64,000 nucleotides of DNA from Pseudomonas viridiflava. Lineage in GTDB: Bacteria; Pseudomonadota; Gammaproteobacteria; Pseudomonadales; Pseudomonadaceae. Shown in pieces: positions 8,559 to 15,624 of the stretch (position 1 is its first letter; each line of letters opens with the position of its first letter). Under the pieces are notes generated by a model, which had not been told where the DNA came from, searched no databases, and was given only the letters and a program-made list of their open reading frames with translations. A program made the translations under genes and the position numbers. Location: contig NZ_UUPU01000001.1 in NCBI RefSeq assembly GCF_900591205.1, positions 248,001 through 312,000 of the forward strand, in the 5' to 3' direction.

Positions 8559-9557
8559 ATGAAGTTATCTGGACAGTTCCATATCCCTCTTGTCCTGCCT
8601 CAGGTCAATACTGATATTCCACCACATAAAACTCCTGTGCCGCCAGGCGTGATGCAAAGCCCCGATTCGAGTGCCCTGGTAACAGATTATGGTTACCCTG
8701 AAGCAACCGTTGAGGAACGCTTAAAAAGGGCCTCGAAAGCTGGCGGCTTTTCACGATCGAAAGTGGGTACAGGGCAACGCAAAGGTAAAGATAAAACCGA
8801 CCACAAAAATAAAACCGATGGTAAAGAGAAGGCTGGTAGTAACGACACGGAGGTTAAGGACAAGCCCAAGCCAGATAGTGCGTACAAAAAGGATTCCCAG
8901 AAGTTGCCCGGTGGCCCCAACAGTCCTGGCAGTGCTGCACATAAATCGCACACTATTAATAAATTGCAACGTAGCGGGTTCTTTCCGCCTGTTTCCGCAG
9001 AAATTGCCAAGGTCGTACGCAACGCCATAGTTGAAGCGACCGTGGGCGGTTTGGTCAGCTTGGGCTTCAGTGTTGCAAGGCATGTTATTTCCGACAAAAT
9101 GGAACAACGAATTAAAGCGCAGGCTGAAATGCCCGGTGCAGAAACAAAGAATGCGGACGGAACCAAATCCACCGTAGATCCTTCCGCGACCCCGCAGCAG
9201 AAAATCGACGCGCGTGTGGAAGGCGCTGAAATAAAAGTTGAATTGCTCGCCAATACGATCCTTTCAGTCAACGAAGGACCTGATGCCCCGGCAGTCGGCA
9301 AATCTCCCGATGCCCCTACGACCATCAACGAACGCCTGGCCAACCTCGAGAAAACCCTCGATGCTGCCGAGGGCCCGCTGGAAGATATCGCAGTCAGGTA
9401 TGGTCAGCTTTACACCCGCTTATCCGCCGCTGATTCGTCTGCACCCAGTACGCCGGAGGAGCGCCTTGATCACATCGAACAACGTTATGCGAAAATGAAC
9501 AAGATGTTCAAAAGGCTGGTGCTGTTGAAGGAGGCTGAAGCAGCAGAGGAGGAATAA
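8559..9557 (+). CDS. Unrecognised 332-residue protein at the island edge
   Basis: I do not recognise this family. The ATG at 8559 follows TTAGGG at about 8 bases. The N-terminal 60 residues are Pro-rich (PLVLPQVNTDIPPHKTPVPP); residues about 65-120 are Lys/Asp/Gly-rich and probably disordered; residues about 150-180 (VRNAIVEATVGGLVSLGFSV) are the only markedly hydrophobic stretch and could be one membrane-interacting helix; the last third repeats a pattern of INERLANLEKTLDAAEG and PEERLDHIEQRYAKMNKMF, likely coiled coil, ending in an acidic tail. There is no signal peptide and no Cys. Codon use looks more AT-rich than in the T6SS genes. It faces the rhs relic and effector operon tail to tail. 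It could be a secreted effector or accessory island protein; nothing seen decides this. Confidence 0.75.
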   Translation: MKLSGQFHIPLVLPQVNTDIPPHKTPVPPGVMQSPDSSALVTDYGYPEATVEERLKRASKAGGFSRSKVGTGQRKGKDKTDHKNKTDGKEKAGSNDTEVKDKPKPDSAYKKDSQKLPGGPNSPGSAAHKSHTINKLQRSGFFPPVSAEIAKVVRNAIVEATVGGLVSLGFSVARHVISDKMEQRIKAQAEMPGAETKNADGTKSTVDPSATPQQKIDARVEGAEIKVELLANTILSVNEGPDAPAVGKSPDAPTTINERLANLEKTLDAAEGPLEDIAVRYGQLYTRLSAADSSAPSTPEERLDHIEQRYAKMNKMFKRLVLLKEAEAAEEE

Positions 9558-9589
9558 GCTCTTTAAATCGCTGTTAGTCAGCATTGAAG

Positions 9590-9620
9590 CATGATGGGCG
9601 TTTAAGCTCCCGTCATGTTT
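9590..9620 (+). terminator. Possible terminator of the 332-residue gene
   Basis: CATGATGGG (9590-9598) faces CCCGTCATG (9609-9617) with one G-T pair and a 10-base loop, followed by only three T. It starts 33 bases after the stop at 9557. A weak stem-loop; terminator function is a guess. Confidence 0.4.
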
Positions 9621-9899
9621 GACGAATGGGATTTTGTTGATCAAAGGGTACAAATTCAACCCGTCGGCCCAGCGGCTTGTAGGCCATCCTGACCACGCTG
9701 CCGTTTTCGTTGCGCACCTCGATCAGCCGGCTTTCAGCGTCATACGCAAACCGCTGCACACCGCGCTTGGCGCTGCGTTTTTCGATCATCCGGCCAAACG
9801 CGTCGTAGCGGTAACGCTTGTCTTGATAGGTCAGCAGCTTGTTGTGCACCACCAGCCCGGCGCCGGGTTGCGGGCCGTCAAGCAGGTTGGCGGCGGCGT
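9613..9899 (-). pseudogene. rhs relic: displaced piece of an Rhs core
   Basis: Bases 9663-9899 repeat 11778-12014 of the first rhs gene at a constant offset of 2115 with about five differences that I can count. The frame encodes the same YD-repeat stretch (HNKLLTYQDKRYRYDAFGRM, then FAYDAESRLIEVRNENGSV). After MAYKPLGRR the match stops and the frame ends in an unrelated short tail (VEFVPFDQQNPIRQT, stop near 9613). On its upstream side the homology ends at about 9900 and the frame soon meets an in-frame TGA, so no intact gene remains. The 9900-10042 gap to the next gene holds no gene that I can support. It looks like debris of an earlier rhs 3' end left when effector tips were exchanged. Confidence 0.85.
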
Positions 9900-10042
9900 A
9901 AATTGGTTTTTCGCCGCTGTTGGCAATGACGGCGTGAACGCAGGCGCCTGATAGTGCTCCGTCAGGTCACTGGGACCTTCAGGGGGGCCGGTTTTTTCTT
10001 TATTCAAGAGCCGAATGGGTACACGCGGCGTGTTCCCGGTGT

Positions 10043-10912
10043 CTATTTTTTGCTGTTCATCACCGGATCGGCGAGGTTTTCGTCTCCGTCCTTCATGCGC
10101 TGCAAAAGCTTGGCTGCCCGCGAAAAGCCTTGAGCGGCGGAGCGCTCCAGCCACTCTCGGGCCTGCTCAAAATCCTGCTCGACTATCCATCCATCAATGT
10201 ACATTTTTGCCAGGTCAAATTGACCATGGGCATCACCGGACTCAGCCCTGGGAAAGTGGAATCTCACCTCTCGGGAGCTGGTATCAATTTCCCAATAGTC
10301 GCGCTTGTTGGCTTGAAAAAGGCGAACGGTTTGATCGTTCACCCATTCAACTGCACCTAGCAGCGATTCAAAAAGACCGAGCGAGATGCCTATTCGCGTA
10401 GCAGTGAAAAATTCCTCAGGGGTGTTTTTCGAACCTTGCACCAAAACGCCGATATTAATGTATTCATCCGTGCGCCAAGCTGCTGAAGCGCTGAGCGTTT
10501 TTGAAGGATTTTTCAACGAGCGGCCTGAAGTACCTGAAAACTGATAATCGCGCTTGATGATCTCTGCATGTAGCTTATGTATTGGATCGGTATCCCAACC
10601 CTTGAGGGTGGCTAGTGACAAGAGCGCCTCATTGATGTCGTTGATTAAGGACTGGCGAATACTGGCGTCCGTAGCGTCTGAGCGTAGGTCCTGCAGATGC
10701 TTGAAAGGATGAGAGTAGGTGCAGACATTCGTGAGTGTTCGCTCTGCTTCCACTGGTGCTTGCTGAAGAATTATTTTGGTAATTCCACCGGTAGGCAGCT
10801 TGCACTTGGTGGCAAGGAGATAAACATAGAGTACAGCGGCCTCTCGAACGCTGTGAGCTTTTAGGCGGTCGGTTGGAGCGACAATTTCGAGTGTTGATAA
10901 ATATTTGCTCAT
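10043..10912 (-). CDS. Probable immunity protein for the GIY-YIG-tipped Rhs; Sel1-like C-terminus
   Basis: 289 residues, starting 8 bp after the stop of the first rhs gene on the same strand, which is the normal place for an Rhs immunity gene. There is no signal peptide, as expected if the toxin acts in the cytoplasm. Residues about 1-215 match nothing I recognise. The C-terminal part, GDAHGQFDLAKMYIDGW and then VEQDFEQAREWLERSAAQGF, fits one and a half Sel1-type alpha-alpha repeats (AxxGxxxAxxxLxxMYxxG), a protein-protein interaction fold. Base composition is lower in GC than the rhs core, like the toxin tip it follows, so tip and immunity gene appear to have arrived together. The immunity function is inferred from position only. 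Confidence 0.7.
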   Translation of the reverse strand: MSKYLSTLEIVAPTDRLKAHSVREAAVLYVYLLATKCKLPTGGITKIILQQAPVEAERTLTNVCTYSHPFKHLQDLRSDATDASIRQSLINDINEALLSLATLKGWDTDPIHKLHAEIIKRDYQFSGTSGRSLKNPSKTLSASAAWRTDEYINIGVLVQGSKNTPEEFFTATRIGISLGLFESLLGAVEWVNDQTVRLFQANKRDYWEIDTSSREVRFHFPRAESGDAHGQFDLAKMYIDGWIVEQDFEQAREWLERSAAQGFSRAAKLLQRMKDGDENLADPVMNSKK

Positions 10913-10920
10913 CAGAATTT

Positions 10921-13900
10921 CTATCTCGTCGCGTTGGGTAGTGAGTTGCCCACCGGATTAATCCCAATTTTAGGAAATGAAGGCGTTTGACCGGCTCTCT
11001 GCGCAGCTACTGAGTAGCCATTGACTCTACCTTGTTCAACTTTAAGAGCCTTGGACCGTGTGACATTTTTTCTGATTATGGCGGACTCGTATTTATCTGG
11101 GCCTCCCCTATTTAGTTTGCGCACCTGAGATTGCGCTCGATAAGACTTTCCATTTTTGGAGATTTTCCCTCCGCTGATACCGTACTTATACACTTGGCCA
11201 GTCGTTTTGTTACGAATGACATAGACATGATTTACCTTGTTATTCTGTCTGGAATTTCCGTTTGCCGCGCCACATGTTTTCCATCCCCATGGATCTATCC
11301 ATGCAATTGGATTGGGTGCGTATTGATAAAGGTTGAGCTCTCCCTCCAACCCAATCGGATCCGGCGTAGTAAACCGCCCCACATCCGGATCATAAAACCT
11401 GAACGTATTGAAATGCAGCCCCGTCTCCCGGTCCAGGTACTGCCCCTGAAACCGCAGGTTCTGCTCTTCAATGTAATAGGGCTCGCGCACCTCTTCCAGC
11501 GTGTTGCCCCACACCCGATAAGTCGCCTGCCACACGCTGTGCCCGTCAGCTTCGGTCAGCTGTTCCGGCAAGCCGTTCAGGTCATTGTGGTAGTAACGAA
11601 TCTTTTGCAGCGGTCCAACGCCATCGACTCGCGCCAGGGGTTGATAGCCTTCATCTTCATACACGTACAGACTGGTCTGGCTGTGTTTGTGCTCTTGCAA
11701 TAAACGCAGCCCATCCCACGTGAACCGTGTTTCGCCCAGTGGGTAGCCATCACTGCCATGCTCGGTTTTCTCGATGCGTCGGCCCAGCGGGTCATAGGCC
11801 ATCCTGACCACGCTGCCGTTTTCGTTGCGCACCTCGATCAGCCGGCTTTCAGCGTCATACGCAAACCGCTGCACACCGCGCTTGGCGCTGCGTTTTTCGA
11901 TCATCCGGCCAAACGCGTCGTAGCGGTAACGCTTGTCCTGATAGGTCAGCAGCTTGTTGTGCACCACCAGCCCGGCGCCGGGTTGCGGGCCGTCGAGCAG
12001 GTTGGCGGCGGCGTCGTAGGCGAAGGTTTCGCGTTGGCCGTGCAGGCTGTCCTGGCTGGCGATGATGCGGCCGGTGGCGTCGTAGTGCAGCAGTTGGCGA
12101 TGTTGCGCGGTGGGTTGCTGGTCGAGTTTGCCGATCAGGTTATCGGCGGGGTCGTACTCGAATTGTTTTTGCGCGGCGGCCGGCATCAGCGCTGGCTGGC
12201 CCGCAACGCGCCGTTGGCGTGAGCGCAGGCGGCCGCTGCGGTCGTATTCGCTGCGGGTGCTGAGCTGGCCCTGGGTGCGCAGCACTTCGCGGTGCAGGCG
12301 GTCGCGCTCGAAGTCGCTGATCACCTGGCCGTCGAGGTTGATTTGATGCAGATGGCCGCTGCCGTAGTACAGGCGGTTGAGCCAGCGGCCGTCCGGCAGT
12401 TGGCTCTGAATCAGGTTGCCGAGTTCGTCGTAGTGATGCTGCAGGTTACCGGCTGAACTCTGTTCGGCCAGCAATTGGCCGAGGGCGTCGTAGGCAAAAC
12501 CCAGGGCTTGGACGTTGCCTTGCAGGTCCGTAAAGGTGACGGCCGTGAGCTGATCGACCGCATCATAGTGGTAGTCGGTGCGGCCGTCGTCGGTGGTCTT
12601 GGCAATCAACCTGCCGACCGCGTCGCGTTCCAGCCGGTGGACGATGGCCGCTGGGGGCGCCTGGGGCACGACCGCCAAGCCATTGCCATAAGGCGCCGCA
12701 ACGGCAGTCACCGCCGTGATGTTGTCGAGCAGGTCGTAGTCGTAGCGCTTGGCGCTGCCGTCGAGGTCTTGCTGTTCCGTCAGCCGATCCCCGGCATCCC
12801 ACGCAAACCGATAGCGTTCACCGTTCTCGTTGATCAGCGCTTGCAGCCGACCGTAGCTGTCGTAGCCGAACTGCACCTGCCGCCCATGGGCGTCGGTGCG
12901 TTGGCGTACCTGGCCACGCCGGTTGTGCTGGTAGAGCGTGGTGTGCCCGGCCGGGTCGGTGTAGCCCACCAACTGCCCGCTGACGTCACGCTGGTACTGT
13001 TCGGTGCGCCCGTCCGGCAGTTGGCTGCTCAGTAGCCGCCCCTGGGCGTCATAGCTGAACTGCGTGCGCTCGCCCAGGGCATCGGTGATGACCTGCAAAT
13101 AACCGCGTTCGTCGTAGCTGAAGCGCGTGGGGTAGCCCGAGCAATCGACATGCTCGACCAGTTGTCCGAACGGGTTCCAGCGCAGCGTTTTGCTTTTGCC
13201 GGTGGCGTCGATAATTTCTACCGGCTGGCCGTGAGCGTCATAGCGGTAGCGGGTGATGTAGCCCAGCGGGTCGGTCTCGGCGATGCAGTTGCCGCGTGGG
13301 TCGTAGCGATACTGCCAACTGTTGTCGGCGGCGTCGGTTTCCACCAGCGGCAGGGCCCAATGCTCCAGCCACAAAGTCGAATCGCTGCGGCCCAGCGGGT
13401 CGGTTTCGCCGATCAGGTTGCCGCTCTCATCGTAGCTATATGCATAGCGCCCGCCTTGCGGGTCGGTGGCGCTGAGCAACTGGCGCTCGTCGTTCCACTC
13501 GAACAGCCAGGTGTGGCCAAGGTTATCGCTGTACTGAATGATCTGGTGCTGGGTGTTCCAGTGCCGGCTGCTGACGCGTTGCAAGCCGTCGGTGATGCGC
13601 GTGAGACCGGCCGGCAGGTCGTAGTCGAACAGGTAAGAATCGCCCTCATCGGTCCAGTGGCGCACTACCCGCCATTCCATCCCTTCAACCAACGCCCAGT
13701 CATAGAAACAGCGCAACCCGGTCGGCAACTGATGCTCCACCATTCGGCGCCCGGCGTCGTAGGCGAAACGCCGCTGTACCTGGCCGGTGGCATCACGCAC
13801 TTGCGCCAGGCTCCCCGCAGCGTCATAGCCATAGCTGACCAGCACTTCACGGCGTTGGTCCGGGTACAGGCGCTCAATACGGGTCAGGTGGCCCTGATCG

Positions 13901-15291
13901 CGGATCAGCTCAACCTGTACCAGGTCGAAGGTATCGCGCAGCCGCGCCAGGCGCCCCGTAGCGTCATAGTCCAGATAGATGCGGTTGTCGTTGCGATCAC
14001 CCAGTTGGCTCAGGCGAAGCCGTGATGCATGGGCCGGCGCAGGTTCAAATAGACGGTACAGGCCGTCGTCGCTTTCGATCAGCAACTGCCCATTGAGGTG
14101 GCGCCGCACCGCGAGCCCTTCGCCGGCGCTGAACACCGCGCCGCCCAAGGGGATGGAGCCCATGTCGATAGGCCGCCCCTGCTCATCGGTATACACCAGT
14201 GTTTCGCCGCCCTCGGGGTGGGGCTGGATGTCGACGCAAACCTCGTAGGCCACGCTCCAGCCGGCGCCGAACAGGCTGCCCTGGCGTTCGTCACGGCTGT
14301 TGTAGAAGCGCTGCCAGTCGATAGGCAGGATGCCGGGCAGCACGAAGTCCAGGTCTTCGACATCGCCCAGCACCTTGGCGCCGGTCGCGGCATGTACCGG
14401 GTTCGACGAGCCCATGGCCGCATTGGCCGCAGCACCCATCGCGCTGCTGATGGCCATTGAGGTAGCCCCGCTGACCAACATGCACGGCAACTTGCTGAAG
14501 AACTTGCCCTTGCCGCCCTTGAGCATCAACAACGCCGTGACCGCCAAGCCGACGCCCGGGGTCTTGCCGCTGCGGATTTCACGCACCACCACCGAGCCGC
14601 CGCCAATGGTCACGTTGGAGGAAATCAGCCCGGATGACACCACCGTTGCATCGCAGGTGCTGCGGTCACCGCTGCGCACGGCCGGCTGGCCGTTGATCGT
14701 GACTTTGTCCGAGCCCTCGGCAAGAAACTGCGGCGGCATCGGCGGGTGTTTCATGCAGACCACGAGGTCCAGCGGCTTGGGTACTGCGCCCGGCGCGGGT
14801 GTCGCGACGGTGGGGCGCCACATCTGCGAGAAAAAGCTCTCGGCCATATCCAGAAAGCCGGGTTCCGGCTCAGGCTCGGATGCTTCCAGCTCGGTTCCGG
14901 CCGGCGTGACATGCGAGCTGATCGCCCCGGCGGCGCGTGCAGCCGGGATGTTATTGGTGAGGGTGTTGGTGGAACCGGTGAGAATGTTCGCCTGCACCGT
15001 GGGCGGAAACAGGGCGTTGCCAAAGGCGTCGCATATCTTGGTCAGCCCTTTGTCAGCCCCGCTTTTGCTCATGGCAAGGCCGACAATCGTACCCACCACC
15101 GCGCCCAGCAGAAAGCAGCCGAGGCCGCCGGTGGCCACGGTAATGCCGGTGGCCGCCACCACGGCGGCGGTCGCCACAGCAGTGATCGCGATATTGGCCG
15201 CCACTTCCAGCACACCGCCGAGGATGTCCGCCATCATCGAAGTGTGGGCGAGTGCATCGCCCATGCGGGCGGCCCAGAGTGCGTCAGGCAC
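10921..15291 (-). CDS. Rhs effector with prePAAR, PAAR and a GIY-YIG-like nuclease tip (Rhs1)
   Basis: 1456 residues from a GTG at 15291. Residues 7-16 (AARMGDALAH) match the prePAAR motif AARxxDxxxH; residues about 23-75 are hydrophobic helices that Eag chaperones shield; a PAAR domain follows (about 175-255, from CMKHPPMPPQFLAEGS to IGGGSVVVREI), then YD repeats forming the Rhs cocoon (about 310-1310). The core ends DPIGLEGELNLYQYAPNP... IDPWGW at 1337. The last 119 residues (DNA 10924-11280) are the toxin: HVYVIRNKTTGQVYKYGIS fits the GIY-YIG pattern, followed by a candidate catalytic Arg (YRAQSQVRKL) and Glu (KALKVEQ). This predicts a nuclease delivered on VgrG by the T6SS. The tip is more AT-rich than the core. 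The nuclease class is assigned by motif only. Confidence 0.92.
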   Translation of the reverse strand: MPDALWAARMGDALAHTSMMADILGGVLEVAANIAITAVATAAVVAATGITVATGGLGCFLLGAVVGTIVGLAMSKSGADKGLTKICDAFGNALFPPTVQANILTGSTNTLTNNIPAARAAGAISSHVTPAGTELEASEPEPEPGFLDMAESFFSQMWRPTVATPAPGAVPKPLDLVVCMKHPPMPPQFLAEGSDKVTINGQPAVRSGDRSTCDATVVSSGLISSNVTIGGGSVVVREIRSGKTPGVGLAVTALLMLKGGKGKFFSKLPCMLVSGATSMAISSAMGAAANAAMGSSNPVHAATGAKVLGDVEDLDFVLPGILPIDWQRFYNSRDERQGSLFGAGWSVAYEVCVDIQPHPEGGETLVYTDEQGRPIDMGSIPLGGAVFSAGEGLAVRRHLNGQLLIESDDGLYRLFEPAPAHASRLRLSQLGDRNDNRIYLDYDATGRLARLRDTFDLVQVELIRDQGHLTRIERLYPDQRREVLVSYGYDAAGSLAQVRDATGQVQRRFAYDAGRRMVEHQLPTGLRCFYDWALVEGMEWRVVRHWTDEGDSYLFDYDLPAGLTRITDGLQRVSSRHWNTQHQIIQYSDNLGHTWLFEWNDERQLLSATDPQGGRYAYSYDESGNLIGETDPLGRSDSTLWLEHWALPLVETDAADNSWQYRYDPRGNCIAETDPLGYITRYRYDAHGQPVEIIDATGKSKTLRWNPFGQLVEHVDCSGYPTRFSYDERGYLQVITDALGERTQFSYDAQGRLLSSQLPDGRTEQYQRDVSGQLVGYTDPAGHTTLYQHNRRGQVRQRTDAHGRQVQFGYDSYGRLQALINENGERYRFAWDAGDRLTEQQDLDGSAKRYDYDLLDNITAVTAVAAPYGNGLAVVPQAPPAAIVHRLERDAVGRLIAKTTDDGRTDYHYDAVDQLTAVTFTDLQGNVQALGFAYDALGQLLAEQSSAGNLQHHYDELGNLIQSQLPDGRWLNRLYYGSGHLHQINLDGQVISDFERDRLHREVLRTQGQLSTRSEYDRSGRLRSRQRRVAGQPALMPAAAQKQFEYDPADNLIGKLDQQPTAQHRQLLHYDATGRIIASQDSLHGQRETFAYDAAANLLDGPQPGAGLVVHNKLLTYQDKRYRYDAFGRMIEKRSAKRGVQRFAYDAESRLIEVRNENGSVVRMAYDPLGRRIEKTEHGSDGYPLGETRFTWDGLRLLQEHKHSQTSLYVYEDEGYQPLARVDGVGPLQKIRYYHNDLNGLPEQLTEADGHSVWQATYRVWGNTLEEVREPYYIEEQNLRFQGQYLDRETGLHFNTFRFYDPDVGRFTTPDPIGLEGELNLYQYAPNPIAWIDPWGWKTCGAANGNSRQNNKVNHVYVIRNKTTGQVYKYGISGGKISKNGKSYRAQSQVRKLNRGGPDKYESAIIRKNVTRSKALKVEQGRVNGYSVAAQRAGQTPSFPKIGINPVGNSLPNATR

Positions 15292-15336
15292 GGGGTGTTA
15301 TATCCATAAGACTTTCCATAGTCAGCCAATCGCTCT

Positions 15337-15624
15337 TCAGTAAGGCATGCTCATCAATGCGGTTCTGAGGCGTTTGATCAGCCGGGGGTCCTCAAGGCAG
15401 TCGGCAGGTCGCACGTTGTCCAGGGCGGGCACTTTGCGGTCGATCCACCACAACCCTTCCTTTAGCCCTCGCTTGCCACGCAGTACCACGGCCAGGTCCA
15501 GATCACCGCCCATGGCTTTCGCGAGGGTGTGCGCGTCGTCGTCCAGATAGTCTTCTCGGTACAGCGCTACCGTGCTTTGCCAATCGGCATCGCCGGGGTA
15601 TTCGTCTTCAAGTGGCATGGTCAA
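15337..15624 (-). CDS. Probable immunity protein for the RES-tipped Rhs; Xre/MbcA/ParS toxin-binding-like domain
   Basis: 95 residues. Its ATG overlaps the stop of the second rhs gene by 4 bases (ATGA), so it is translationally coupled to the toxin. The C-terminal half, WWIDRKVPALDNVRPADCL and on to RLIKRLRTALMSM, fits the DUF2384 toxin-binding pattern W(L/I)xxxxxALxxxxPxxxL...VxxxL found at the end of Xre/MbcA/ParS antitoxins, which plug the active site of RES toxins. The usual N-terminal DNA-binding helix-turn-helix is absent, so it would neutralise the toxin without autoregulation. That the upstream toxin tip is a RES domain makes the pairing coherent. The short gap to the next rhs (45 bp) has no promoter I can see. 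Confidence 0.8.
   Translation of the reverse strand: MTMPLEDEYPGDADWQSTVALYREDYLDDDAHTLAKAMGGDLDLAVVLRGKRGLKEGLWWIDRKVPALDNVRPADCLEDPRLIKRLRTALMSMPY

Noticed and set aside
9831..10154. 107-codon minus-strand frame between the relic and the immunity gene
   Set aside because: It overlaps the 3' end of the 289-residue gene in another frame and the rhs relic out of frame; composition is Pro/Arg-rich without any motif.
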